From Trichoplusia ni (Eukaryota; Arthropoda; Insecta; Lepidoptera; Noctuidae): 64,000 nt of DNA. The position numbers and the translations under genes are program-made. Shown piece after piece: positions 1 to 13,042 of this stretch. Location: assembly GCF_003590095.1 (NCBI RefSeq), contig NC_039499.1:1736001-1800000 (forward strand), read 5' to 3'. The notes beneath the pieces were generated by a model, which saw only the letters and a list, made by a program, of their open reading frames with translations, did not search any database and was not told where the DNA came from. Position 1 is the first letter of the stretch. Each line of letters begins with the position of its first letter.

Positions 1-774
1 AATGTGAAAAAAAACTGAACTAATAGTTTTTAATTTTGGCCGCCTCTATCATAAATACTTTCATCTATACACAAAAACTAAAAAAACAATATCAACTTTG
101 TAGGTACGTCACTTCCCTCATATCATTGAAGTTGATTCCCGAGTATTTTCAGTGAAATTCATGTTGACGAGTTCCTGAAACCGGGAGAGCATTCGAATGA
201 GCCACAGAGAGCGTCAGGATCAAATTGGATTATTGCAATTAGATCGGGGCATCCTGCGTAGTAAATAAATATAGATTTGTTGATATTCCCGTGTAAGCTG
301 GATATGGATCTAGCATTTTGATTTGTTGCAGGTATTATATTGGTTATAGATGGTTAAGGAATTATTCGACTGATGCTTGAATGAAAATGTACCAGTTTAA
401 AATTGCTTTTTAGAATTAATGGATTAAAAGGTGTAACTCTTACAATGACCTGTGGTATTGTGAGATAATGTAGTTTTAGACAAACCCAAATTGCATCAAA
501 ATGTGTTGAGTGGTTTAGCCATAAGAGTGCAAAAACTAAAATCTCATGCTGTCTGTGTTTCATATAACTCAGGATTGAAAAAATCGTAAATTAAAACATC
601 ATTACAATTTTTAAGTTCTGTTTAGTAGGTATTCTTTTTAATAGTGCTTAATTACGCAGGGAACAAAAGTAACAATATTATTTTGTTAAATCAGGAAAGC
701 TTTCTGTTACATTTAATATTGTTTTTAGGCGTGTAATGTGTTCGTTCATTTCGGCTGGACTCGGCGGCTAGTTT

Positions 775-798
775 CCAATTTAATGGTGGTTGCACAAG
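775..798 (+). repeat. 24-bp repeated motif, copy 1
   Basis: CCAATTTAATGGTGGTTGCA followed by CAAG. Shares a core AATTTAATGGTGG with copy 2 and, with one change, copy 3. No transposon ends are evident. Confidence 0.6.
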
Positions 799-1985
799 AG
801 ACCCGCTGTGCATAGGACGAACAATTTGGAAAACTTCCGTTAAACGTAACAAAATAAAATATGCGGGAAATAAGATCAAAACCCATTTTTACGCACAGAT
901 GGCGTTTATTGAACATCGATATTACCTATACTCATTTATCGATAAAATTCTCTTTTTATGTTTTCTTTTGTTATTGTCTCGAAATGTTCTATTCCTAACG
1001 TCCGTAATTAAGCTAGGTACATAATAAGTCATTGAAAATTGTTTCCCAATAAAACGGAATCCTCATTAATATTAACATTATTCTCTGAATAACTAGTAAT
1101 TTAAATGTCAAATAAACCGAAGCGAGAATCGTTCTCGAAACTTTAATAAGAAATACTGCCTATTCTAAAACACCATAAAAGCGATCCAAATTTAAATCAA
1201 GCAAATTATCCTCTCCAGTCATTATAATTTGGCAAAATAAATTTATAAATTTCAGTTAGACGGTTTTGATTCGTTTCGCCACGGACCACGACAAGTTGTT
1301 CCCTACTCTGCTGAATTCTGTACAAAAGTTAGTAGATTAAAACTGCCAATTAGGGAACATTTGAATTCCAAGTTGTTTTAGAATTCGCGTAATTATTGTT
1401 GGATGAACAATTACAGAAAGACCGGAATGGATATTTGACATTATATTATTTTTATAGCTCGACGATCTGTAATTGTTTTTGTTGAGATTTATTGCTGATA
1501 AGGATGTCTGATTTATACTTGGATTTATGATCAGCGTTTATTATTATTAGAGTACTTTCATGCACTGAATTAGAGTCTACTTTTTTCGCGATCACATTAG
1601 CCATAATGGTGACACCATTATTGTAGAAATCTATTTTTCTTATCGACAATAATAGATAGATATTCTGTTTCTGATATTCTATGCTGACACTTATTTTTAA
1701 GATCTGATTCTGACCACCTGTCTTATAAAAAATCAAATGATTCTAAATTTAAATTAAAGATATGACGTCAAACGTCAAATATCTTCACACTTACAATACA
1801 ATTTAAACACCTATTAAACAAAACACAAACACACGTTCTAATTAAATCTATTTCTAACCACAATAACATAATTAGTATGAAATCGATCTAATGAGATACA
1901 GTACTGCTGTCCTCATCAAAATTAAACTAGCATAATGACAGTGTAATCCGGTAGCAAGGTGCTAGTTCGGGAAGTACGGGAAGTT

Positions 1986-2009
1986 CCAATTTAATGGTGG
2001 GTGAGCAAG
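1986..2009 (+). repeat. 24-bp repeated motif, copy 2
   Basis: CCAATTTAATGGTGGGTGAG followed by CAAG; 21 of 24 positions match copy 1. It is followed by a C-rich stretch (CACCCCTCCCCACCCCTCC). Confidence 0.6.
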
Positions 2010-2623
2010 TGCTGCGTTGCCACCCCTCCCCACCCCTCCACTGACAATATTAATAATTTTATTGCAAGCTACACGTAATACGTCATTAAATTGTAAAGAA
2101 ACGAATAAAATGTTTTTGTATCTGGCAATAAAGGATATATTGTTGTACCTTTATTGGGCTGCTAATAAAAGTGATTTGTTTTGGCTTTCTGTTTTTAAAG
2201 TAGTTTCTTTTAGTTTAGGATGTAATGTTGTGTGATTAATTTTAGTTTGTTTCTTACACTTTCACGACTAAAATTCTAAATTCCAATTATAATAAAATTT
2301 AGTACACTAAATACTTTGAACAGCGAGAGAGGACCGTATTAGTAGGCAAAATTTTAATATTTAAAATCGCATCGTATAAAAAAATCACCTTTTTAATGTA
2401 CTTATAACAAAATCATCTATTAATTACATTACCATAAACTTACATCGTCCGAACAGAATGATTTATAACTCTTCACTTCCAATACAACTGACAGTAATAT
2501 CTAACCCCTAACAACCCACGGTACAAAAATAACATAATATTATCCCAGTATCTTGAGAAGAGCGGCCGAATAATTCAGGTGGCAGGTTGTATTCGGATGA
2601 AAATGCTACTCGCCAGCCAAATG

Positions 2624-2647
2624 CTAATTTTATGGTGGTTGAACAAC
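2624..2647 (+). repeat. 24-bp repeated motif, copy 3
   Basis: CTAATTTTATGGTGGTTGAA followed by CAAC, matching copy 1 at 20 of 24 positions. Same strand as the other two. Confidence 0.55.
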
Positions 2648-4756
2648 TGTGCCGAATCCAGTCCTGTCCTTCGCAGTATTGCCTAGTAGGCGTCATCTAA
2701 ATAAAATATAAATCCGGAGGGTAAGATAACAAGGGTACGAATAGTTTAGCGGGTTGTGGGCCCATCATTGTTTCTTAATTAATTTGTATTTCGTGTGCAA
2801 GCATTTGAGGGTTGGTTTCATGTTCGAAAAATATTGTTGTGAAATTCGAATGCTGATTTGAATTATGAATGGAATTTGAAAATTTGCAAAAGGATTTTCC
2901 TGTTGTCGATTTAATTTTTGATGAAAAAAATTAATGTATTATTATGTTTCTTTATAATAATAATTTAATTAAATTTCTTTTACACGATAATTGTACAAAT
3001 GCGGAGATATATTTAATTTTATAGGAATCAAAAGAAATATTAATCTCAATAAATATGGTAAGCTGCAAAATAGGAGTACAAAAGCATAAAAAAATAAAAC
3101 TTAATAAAGTAAAAGAAAATAAATTATTTATTAAAGTTCCAATAAAAAGTATCGTAGTTCAATTAATTCTGTTCGTTAGTTGCGAAATTGTTTGTGCCAC
3201 AGTTGTAACTATATAATTCTTGTTATAACCTCTATAACTAATTATAAGTTTTTGATGTTAGTATTTATTTTATTAATTCAGTTATTTTTTTTGGCTTTTG
3301 GTGCTTTTAATAAAGTAGATATTAATTTGACTTTTTATATGTATAATACAAAGTCTGGCAATTTTTAAGGACAGACTTTTCTTTTCATTAAAATCAAATT
3401 TTAAACAAAATGTAACTGTAAATAAAAGCCGTAAAAATATTTTTCTACACTCAACAAAAACAATTTTATATAAGACTTAATTGCATACAAAAAAAGCCTT
3501 ATAAGCCTCCATTATTGCGGTAAACAAACACTCAATGTAACACGTAAAGAACGGGGTCATTCTTCACAAAATCTAAAAAGGTACCCTAATACATACTGCT
3601 TGTGATTAATGGAACAGTCAGCATGCAATCGTTACTTTTCATTACTGTTCCGAAGTGCAGAACCAAACGCCGGCCAGCGGTCAGATTAGAAAAGTTCCAC
3701 CAAAACAACTCTAAAATCGACTTTAAAAACATAGAGCAACATTTGGTTTTAGAATCACCACCGTTATCGAATTGAAGGCAAGTTTAAATTGGAATGTATC
3801 CCGCAATAAGCCTCTCGTGATTGGCCTGTTTGTTCTTAATTAGTATTAATCGGGAACTTCACAGGTTTACACTGAGTTAGTATCCGGATTTTGTTTCAAA
3901 TATATTTTATTTGATCTGGTAGATGGTAGCGTGTGTGTAGAATGTGGTTGTATTTTTTAATTACGGACTGACTTATCTGCTGTTACTTATCATAATAAAA
4001 CAAATATAGACCTACAAAAGAACATTAAAAAATAAATTGAATAATTTATTAAAAAAGAACTCAGCATATTTTAAATATTTAAAATGTACGTTTTAATAAT
4101 GTATAGATTCCATCAAGGAACACCAAAAGTGATTAAACAGTATAACGTGTCGGTTGCTGACCGGAAATTATGTAAAACACACCTAAAAACACGGCCGTGA
4201 GAAATCAGCATATTCATTTTGGAGGGGGCCAACCCGCCCTATCCATTAGTGAGTCACACACCAGTCGCAAACAAATCTCCACGTAGATGCTTCTTGCATG
4301 TATTTAAGGCGACGTTCGAGACGATTTAACAAGCCAATATAAATAGAAACGTGATACTAAATACTCAAGCTTCTGTCGACGCAAATCTTACGATAAACTG
4401 CTAGAACAGTTGAACGTTTGACGACGCTTAGCATTTGCCTGACGATTCCTCCAGTCATTCGAAGGGAATGACTCTTATCGTTTTGCTTTTATGGACTGCG
4501 AATCGAAAAGGCTTCAACGTTACAAAACGAGACCCTTCTATTGTGTAAAAGTGTTGAGTGAATGTGCCATGAAAGTTCTTTGTAGTTGTACCAATGCGTA
4601 TCGAAAAAAACCGTCGTGTATTTTGGCCGAAAAATAAAACCGAATTTAGATAATGACCTACCTGTGTTTATTATTCTTGTTTCGAACACAATGTTTAGAA
4701 AGCGGACTTCTTTTGTTATTGTTAGAATTTCTTATTTCTTCTCTTAAAACCTTACT

Positions 4757-4770
4757 TTAAGTGCACTTAA
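4757..4770. promoter_or_regulatory. 14-bp palindrome with NK-2-like half sites
   Basis: TTAAGTGCACTTAA is a perfect palindrome about 150 bp upstream of exon A. Each half, (T/C)TAAGTG, resembles NK-2-class homeodomain sites. Evidence is sequence resemblance only, and a chance palindrome is possible. Confidence 0.2.
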
Positions 4771-4919
4771 CGCTAAGTCATTCAATCTACAATTTAAAGA
4801 ACTCCATTGAAAAACAACTTACCTGCAAGATTGTTGCTTACTTTTATCTGCAGAGTATATATTTCTCGTGAGAATCTTTTAAATACCCAAGTACAAATAC
4901 AATTTTCTTTCCTTTACAG

Positions 4920-5001
4920 AAAGTCTTCGGGACTACTTTAGCAAATTCGGCGAAATCACAGAAGTTATGGTTATGAAAGATCCCACAACGAGGCGGTCGA
5001 G
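4920..5001 (+). CDS. Rbp6: Rbp6 (Musashi family) exon A, RRM1 helix 1 to strand 2
   Basis: An 82-nt internal exon of a Musashi-family RNA-binding protein, a cytoplasmic translational regulator that binds UAG-containing 3' UTR motifs through two RRMs. It starts inside a codon (G|AA, Glu; phase 1), reads 26 whole codons ([10 protein letters not shown], then EITEVMVMK and DPTTRRS) and ends after two bases of an Arg codon (AG|G; phase 2). This covers helix 1, strand 2 and the loop before RNP1 of RRM1. The acceptor is TTTACAG and the donor is G|GTAAGT at 5001/5002. The DPTTRRSR run is typical of Rbp6 and vertebrate MSI1/2. The missing start of RRM1 must be upstream of the window. Family assignment is firm. 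Choosing Rbp6 over musashi rests on the linker in exon C. Confidence 0.95.
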
Positions 5002-8000
5002 GTAAGTTCTGATACATTCAGTTTACTAACTTTCGTTATCGGCTTTTCCCAGGAATACTAACTTCACCTTGTTTACATGTACTTTGAACACTCTACAGGA
5101 TAACATAAATTGACAGTCAATGACCAATCCGCGGTCATTGAAAGAGTTTAGGACTATTTACTGCATACTTCTCTAACCTAAAAGTTAGAGTATAATAGAA
5201 GCAGGATCACCCTGACTAACAGCTAGACCGCGATTTTACCAGTACCTAATTGGCAAATTTTGAAATATTGTAACAATATCTGAGGCAGAGGAATGCTTTG
5301 TTGCATAGTTGGGGAGCGGTGGTCGGCGGCCCAGGACGGCGTGAACTGACCAACTCGACTCGTACTAAAAGTTATCGGTTTGCAAATAAGTTTCATTCTA
5401 TAGAGAGGCACACTCGTTTCGAAATTTGCGGTTACCTTTGAATTGTAAGCAGTTAAATGTTGGACTTCAAATTTAGGAACTTAACAATAGAACTCGAATT
5501 ATTCCAACTGAATTAAGCGTTTGGACGAGTTGAATGAGGATTTCGGTATACACTTTACAGGTTGCTAAAGTGAGTTCCTTTAATAGCCGTATTGCTTTGG
5601 GCATAGCTCGAATATTTCTCTACGTGTTCCTCCGACCCTTGTTTACCTTAAAGTTTTTAAACGTTCAATACCTTTAATATCGTTGAGGAGTTTTCGAATA
5701 AAAGCGTACGTTATTAGTCGGGAAGCGAAATAGTTTACGTGCTTTAAAAGTTAACTGGAGCTATTACAATCACTATCTCGACGAACAACAATCAAGCCGC
5801 TACGTACACAAACTGAGTGGCTTAGCAACTCTTGAGACAAGAAATAAGTTGTCAAAGTGTCGAGGTAAAGTTGCTCCGTTAGCGTCTCCTGTTAGGTAAA
5901 TCGTCTGTTTCACAACTCAATATTGCCCCGCGTCCCTCCGCCCTGAAATAATATACCAGCAACCGATATTGGAGCGCCTCAACTGGGAATCTGAATGCAG
6001 CCTGCCAGCCATTACGTGCTCTGCCTCTCAGCCAAATGTAACGCAAACGTCTTTTGTGCAAGATTTGTCGTAACGTGATTTTAATTAAATAATGTTTGTT
6101 TCTTAACTTACTCGTCTTCGTCACTTAAATAAATGACAAAAGAATATATCACACGTATGAACTTAACAAAAAATCTTATAGTATTTTTAGTTTTAAATCT
6201 TGTGCGATTGCGTTCCGCGTAGGGAAGCACAAAAGTTTTTAGGTCGACACCTTATCGTAATCGTAAATCAAGTGGACAACGGCAAAGACCGAGATGTACC
6301 GTCCTGGTGTCCCGAAAGTGATAACAGTTAGAAGTTGTTGCCGTAAACAACGATATTAGAGAGCTCCGTGCATAGTTAGATAAAGATATTTACACTCAGC
6401 AATAAAGTTGGGCAACTTATTGATACAGAGAAACAACGATAATAAATATAAAAGTTTGTTGTGCAGAAAATATGATATGAATTGCGGTTATCATTCAAAC
6501 GAGCGCTCGTCCATCAGGGTTTGCGTGCATTAAGTTCAATCAAGATATACGAAGCGAAGTTGCAGCTGCTCAAGTGTCCGACAAACCAAGTTCACCCTTA
6601 ATTCTTCATCTCAAAGAGCGTTTAGTTTGCTCGCGGTTGCCCCAACTACAGCTTATGCAAGCAAAGTAAATCAATATCCAAAGTCAATGAATCAAGAGTA
6701 ATATATACGGGTACATAATAAATGTGCTCTACCTGAAGGCAATATCTGAAAAATTTGCCTGCTCGATATTGCTTACAAGGGAGTTTCCTTTCTCCCCAAA
6801 ATTTAATGCGTCGTTCGCATTTTTATAAAAAGAAGTAGGTAAGTGAAATAATTTGCGGTCGGTGCTTTATTTCCTTTTATTTATTTTAATGGTAGGTCTC
6901 CTTTCATTGTTTTTTCTTTAAGGCTTAGGGAAATGAGGGTTTTCACGAAGAAAAAAAAAGTGTGTTAACTTTGTGTGTACCTATCGTTATAAATGTCGGA
7001 ATTTATACCGAGGTGTGAAACAAATTGGTTTAGTTATGATTGTAAAAAAGAAAATTAATTACGGTATTAGAGTTCTCTCTGGGAGAGGAAAAACGGATTT
7101 ATATCGGATTTCTTTTAAATGGATAAAGGTTTTGAGCTGAATTGTGACATTCTTAGAAAGGTTTTAACGATACCTAAGGGCTTTTTCTATTTTATTTGAA
7201 TATTTTTTATTCTATAGAAGCAACCGACCAACGCTGTAGCTGCCTATCTTTTTAAGCTTAATCTAAATGGCTTTACAAGTCTCTGACTTGATATTGAAAT
7301 GGAATATAAAATGGATTTTATGAAATAGTCGCTTATCTATTATAGTACCACAAAAACTTATTTTTCTAATATTCTTTTATTATTTAGCGAAAATTGCGAG
7401 ACGCCTATTTTTTATGACCGCTTTCTAATGATTTAAAGAAATTGATAGGCACCATCGACCACAATACCAATATACAAATGAACCGTCAAAGATTCTTATT
7501 AAAATTTCAACTTTCGCTCTCGCCCATTTTATATAAATCTAATTTAAAATTTCCACAAAAGTATCGTGTTGATAATACCGGGAAACTTTATTTGTAGGCG
7601 TTAAGTATTTAACCACAAACCATGGTTTTATTCAAGTCGTAAAAACGTAGCCTTTTATCATAATTTTACGACCCTGAGTTCCTTAAAGCACCGACTCCGT
7701 GTTAAGGGTTCCATTAGATTTGATTTAGTAATTAACTAGCTTTTAACCGCGGCCTCGCTCGCATAAATGGTATACTGAAATGTGGCAAAGATATATCCTC
7801 CAGATTGTGAACTCTTTAGATGGTAAAATGAAGCCAGAAAAGTTTGTCATAATTGTTTTGGTACTTTTTCATAAAATAATTTAGACGAAATAACAAGTTT
7901 TGTTTTGAAACTATGATACTTGTACCTGTTGCGCTAAAACGTACAAATAGGAGACCTAATAACCTGAGGAATTCGTCCTAAAATTTTCTTTACTCTTAAT

Positions 8001-9420
8001 TCTGGCCTTTTATCTTATTTGAAATAAAAATGAATATCTTTGCAATCTATTCATTTATCACTGGCCAGATAAAAGCGCTTGTTAATTGCGGAACACACAA
8101 AAACACGTATTACTTGAGAGTTTTCTGATATGTTCCACAGTGAATAGCAGTTTATATCATCGCGAGGCTTACGCCGGCTTTAAACGGGCGCGTCTCCATT
8201 CACGCCCGTTTCATTCGTTTCGCTTTCCACTAAAAATCTAAAATCAATAAAGGATCACGGCATAAATGCAAAGATTACTGTTCGCTTCAGTCGTAACATG
8301 AAAAATGTAGGCGCCTTTACATGAGCCGTCCGAAATAAAACCGCATATCACTATGAGACTGTAAGTAGCACCATAAAGGGAGGATCCTTGGTTCAAATCG
8401 CTTCGGCAAACACCTACAGAGGAATAGAGCGGTGTTAAATGAGAGGGATTGCGAGTCTTCCCCTCCGTCCTCTCTACTTAAGACGACGTCGTATTAGTAG
8501 CCGCGGAAACTCGCTCAAATACTTTTTCATATTTTAACGAATCATTAAGCGATAGTTGAAAAGATTTCTTCGCCTTCTTATTTGCTTAGACCCTTCAAAA
8601 TAATTGTTCTAATAGTTTTTTTTGTTTGGGATTAACAAACAATCGTACATTAAATCTTAAAAAGTTTCCTTGTTTAACCATATAAACAGTTCTGTTACCT
8701 CGACTCCTATGGCCGTCTAAATTTAAAATACGAAATTAGTTCCGAATATCCAATCAAGCCCAAAATTTTGCGGAATATTCCAACATGATCCCATTAGCAA
8801 TAGGTTGAATACCACCAAATCTATATGGCGGTAGAATAGCGTATCTAATAACAATGTTGAGGCACCGACGCGGCATTATTCTGACCGATTGCGCAGCTCT
8901 ATTGCACTATTGATAGCTTCCCCGTATGCTGTAGTTGGTTGTAAATTCATACTACTAATTGATATAATGAGAGGGCAATCTATTAAGATGCAATTACGCT
9001 GTGTCGTCACTCTATTATAAATTATGGGAAATAGTGTCCTATTACGGTCATATACGATACATTATCGTTTGCTGGCAATTATGTAGTCCGATCAAGAATT
9101 TATTGAGATGTAAACTGGAATGCATACGTTCGACTTTAAGTTAGGTTTTATGAAATTATTACGGTGTATTTGGTAGGAAGTATGAGTCTGTTAACATTTC
9201 ATAAAAGAGAAATTATTAAAAGAGCACATATTTTTTTTATTTTTCCCCTTGCTAAAAATGTCAGACGAGATATTTTACCCGTGAACAAAAAACTCAACTC
9301 ATCACACACACCCACATCAAAAACAAAAGTTACAAAATTTTCTATGTAACGTTCATTAGTAGTTCGATAATCGGTCTGAAGTACCGCGGATGCATAATCA
9401 AGTAGTCGAGTCTGCCCGTA

Positions 9421-9445
9421 GGGGGTAGACGGGTTGGGGAGAGGG
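9421..9445 (+). other. Potential G-quadruplex motif
   Basis: Four guanine runs of at least three with short loops on the sense strand: GGGGG, loop TAGAC, GGG, loop TT, GGGG, loop AGA, GGG. It satisfies the usual G3+N1-7 pattern and would be present in the pre-mRNA as well as the DNA. It is the only complete canonical match I noticed in an otherwise AT-rich window. Function is unknown. Confidence 0.6.
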
Positions 9446-11329
9446 TTACTCGTAAAACTATTACGGCAACGTTCTGCGGCAGTACGTTGGCTTCATTAAT
9501 CGGCCATCGTATGAAGCTATCAAGCAGTGTTATGATATGACGTAGGTCGACATATCGCTAAGGCTACCGTACCGAGTGTCTAGGTTTTGGAGTTAATTCC
9601 AGTTGATTGAGTTAGTTTACAAAAGTGACGTACACGGCTGCCGGTAGAACTGAATGTGTATGATGTGAATAAATTGTGATGTTTAGGATATTGTTTTTGG
9701 AATTTTGAATTTAGTACAAGAGGAAGTATCTTTATTTTGTCGTTTAAAAAAAAAGAGTGTGTGTAATCGTCACACGCGTATAACTTCTTTATTATTATTC
9801 AATTTTAATTTTTTACTAATCTTTTTCCGGATGGTACAGAAACGTGACACCATATTAGTCGCGCTTTAAGAAGTTTTACTTCAAAAAACATATTGTAATA
9901 TACATAACTATCTTGTCAACATAGTACAAAAAAATATGCTAAGTGAAATTACCGCAAGCTTTTACACGTAAAATTAATCAATATGATTAACATATAATAA
10001 AATACATGGCATTTATGGCCAAAAAAAATCTCAACCCAAGAAGAAAAAACAAAAAACCAACCTTCTTAAAGAAAGAGAAACAAAGTCGCATCTAGAGACT
10101 CGACATCTCGGAAATAACTCAATTAACGCGAAAGCAGTACAGAACAAATTGGTGGATCAGGTAGCAGTGTCGATGGCGCGATGGAGCAATCTTCGGAGTG
10201 GTCGTCGCTGGAGCGATCGCGCCCGTCGAACTAACATTTCTGTTCTGGTGCGTCACTGGCTCACTGCGCTCGATCGGATTCAGGCCGACGTATACTGAGT
10301 ACGTAAAGAGATTTTTCTTGGCTTTTTTTTTAAGATTCTGTACACTTTATGGATAATTTGATGGAAGATTTTGGTTTTAAGTGGAGGAAATGAAAAGAAT
10401 AGACATAGGCAAAATAAAGCAACATTTTTTTACAATATCCCAGCAACAATAGAATCGTTAAGTACCTACTAAATGTAAACCCTTTTTTGTGGAACCTAAT
10501 TAAGTATAAAAACAAAAATGAAGTAAAGAATAAAATTGATAATATCACTATATAACTACCTGAGAATTTAATAGGACATTTTGGACTCTAATACTATCCA
10601 AAGAAAAGGTCCCAACACAGTACTTTCATAAGTAAAGCAACAACAAAAAAAAACACAAAAATTAATTTGTAACCTGAGAAGGTGGAAGTGTGCGCGGGGT
10701 CTAACGGTCGCGTCGGGCCGCACCAGATTGGGTAGTCTAACAAGACCACCCGGGTACTGTTGCATTCGCTCGCTGCACCCCACCACTCACTCCTATTGCC
10801 TATTTGGTTAAATTTACCAGGATTCCAGTAACGTAAGTGGGTATAACGATTTTGCTTAACGACTTCTCTTGGTATCGGTCAGATGTTCGTAGTTTCTTTC
10901 GTACGGCCATTGCGGCTAGAATATGCATTTTAGAATGATGTTTCTTCTTTGAAGTTTAGGTTTAAACTTGTTTTACAAAGTATTAGACATCCTTTTTTGC
11001 CTTCTCTTCCATATATTTTGCTCTGACACTTATAGGAAACCCGTAAAGAGATTTAAAATATTTAAAAATGTAGAGTACTCTATAAGGAGCTTTCATACAG
11101 ATTTTTGTGTATTACTTCAAATAAAATTATGAACACACGTTTTAATAATGAGAAGTTCTATAGAACAAGTCACCTCATAAATATGAATAAATTAATTCAT
11201 CCTAAACGAAATAGAAAACCAACAAAATCACGACAGTTTTTGACGAACATTCATTTCGAATAGCAAGATAAAATTCTATTATATTAAATACCTCAATACG
11301 ACCTCTTACAGATTTTAATAGAACATTAA

Positions 11330-11360
11330 GATAATAAAACGAGTATTCTGTTTTATTATC
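11330..11360. repeat. Perfect short hairpin
   Basis: Arms GATAATAAAAC (11330-11340) and GTTTTATTATC (11350-11360) are exact reverse complements around a 9-nt loop. The stem is AT-rich and short and looks like neither a microRNA precursor nor a terminator. It may be chance in AT-rich DNA. Confidence 0.4.
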
Positions 11361-12905
11361 CTAAAAGGTATGTCGAAGTTAACATTTAGAATATGAAATC
11401 ATAAAATTAAATCAAACGTAATGAGTTTTGAGATGTTGAAATTGCTTTTGTACTTTGCGAGGTATTTGAACGTACAATTCGTTTATTTTGAGAACGATTT
11501 CTAAACAACTTTATTAGGCCACTTCTGAAGGCCTAGCATGACCTCTTAAAGTTGTGTCGGTATGGAAAAGAGACGCAGATATACGCAGTTCCACAGATGC
11601 ATTAGTATAAATTACAATTGTATAACCTCTCCTATGTCCAATATTGAAAGAAATCAATACAACAAATTCAAAAGCTTTATACAACAATGCAATTTGATAT
11701 TTCTCTAAAACTTAAAAAAGACTTCCCAATCGGATACAGTCGCCAACGCAATTAGTTATACAATCTGTCAATTCTCTTACATACACGGGAAACTCGCCCT
11801 TATGCCGTGATCGTATAGGCTACATTTGCATGTAGGTGTAGCGGGAGGATTTCTATACCGATTGATATTTTTATGCGAACATGCCGTTAGCAGTGTGCCA
11901 AGGATTAAGCATTGCAATGGTGGAGTGAAACAAATAGACATCATTACATATTGGAGTGATTGATTCGCGCGTCAATAACGTTTCCTATGGCGACTGACTT
12001 AATATGAAATTGTATAATAACTCGCTTTGTTATTTGTTGTGGAGGAAAATGTATAATTTTGTTAAGAGAATGTTACTTGTTTAGAAATACTAGGTTATAT
12101 GGCTAAGCTAATTTTGAAGTAGGAAAATAATAGTTATTGTTGACAATTGTATGACAAATATGAAATGATTGGACTGTTGCATCATTAGAATATTAGAATA
12201 GAAAACTTAGCTTAATGAAATGTAAAATATTTGCAGCCATGGGTATGAAAAAAAATATTTCGACTACCAAATACGATCTATACGAATTACCAAAACGTAT
12301 ATTTTTATTATAAACCATCACAACCAATAATTCGTATAAAAGGTTACTCAGTTTCATTGCTCACAAATTATAATTAGTTATAAAAAGACAGCATTAAATA
12401 TTCTGCTATCCTTGCAAATATCGAACATATTTGAAACGAGAGAGAGCGTTACATTACACCCTAGTATGCAATATCGTTCGGTAATATGATGTAAGTACAC
12501 ACAAAATGCTGATTTGGATTTGCCGAAACCCACACAAACTTTATAAATGTTCTATATCTGCATTTCTATTCAAAACTGGAGCACCCAAAATAAACTAGAC
12601 TGGATTCGACGTCCGAACGGTTTTACAAGTGGAAATATAATGAAGGCTCATTGATTGCATTACATATTATTATGGTTTCGTCCGTTGTTATTTCAATAGA
12701 TAATGTACATGGGAAGAATGCCAATAAAATCTCTTAATTTCAACAGTGGTCCGCACAAAATGAAAACTCGTGGACTTTGGGTCTCATATTTTTCCAACTC
12801 ATGTATTATTTATATCGTGAGATAAGCAATCCTGCCATTGGAAGTCTAGACGCAGTGTGAATGAGACGAATTAATGAAAAATATATCGACTCGGTACAAA
12901 GTGTT

Positions 12906-13042
12906 CAGGGGGCCTACCACTTACTTTCACATTAAGATTTGTTCAGCTACAGAAAAGGAATGGCGCTCTACGCGGTATAAAGTGGTATCTCTTTTCCTCA
13001 ATTGCTGCAGTTTTGCTTTATGACATGATGGTAGGCCCCCAG
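12906..13042. mobile_element. Putative MITE with GGGGGCC-type terminal inverted repeats
   Basis: A 137-bp segment bounded by CAGGGGGCCTACCA (12906-12919) and TGGTAGGCCCCCAG (13029-13042). The inner 12 bp of each arm are exact reverse complements, with one mismatch beyond. Weaker inverted similarity continues inward (CAGCTACAGAAAAGG against a copy inside CTCTTTTCCTCAATTGCTGCAG). It has no coding capacity. The flanks are GTT on both sides, which could be a 3-bp target duplication but is too short to prove insertion. Superfamily not assigned. Confidence 0.5.

Larger units (their letters stand above)
1..4919 (+). other. Rbp6: Rbp6 upstream intron (3' part)
   Basis: Intronic sequence before exon A; the preceding exon, which should carry the RNP2 half of RRM1, is outside the window. 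It ends in a good acceptor: a pyrimidine stretch followed by TTTACAG at 4913-4919. It holds three related 24-bp motifs (775-798, 1986-2009, 2624-2647), a TTATCGATAA palindrome at 936-945 and a 14-bp palindrome at 4757-4770. I see no other exon, RNA gene or recognisable transposon. Short reading frames of 60-94 codons here show no family motif. Confidence 0.85.
5002..12905 (+). other. Rbp6: Rbp6 intron A, first part (low in recognisable repeats)
   Basis: AT-rich intronic DNA following the exon A donor. I see no second exon, RNA gene or clear transposon. Noted items are a G-quadruplex motif at 9421-9445, two CpG-richer patches at about 10140-10300 and 10675-10800, and an 11-bp perfect hairpin at 11330-11360. 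Reading frames of up to 81 codons have no recognisable domain. Confidence 0.75.

Noticed and set aside
6831..6846. AGTAG|GTAAGT as a ratchet splice point
   Set aside because: The donor half is perfect, but the 20 bases upstream are purine-rich (AAAAAGAAG), so no acceptor function is likely.
8385..8410. GGTTCAAATC as the B box of a tRNA gene
   Set aside because: No T-stem complementarity, A box or acceptor stem can be paired around it.
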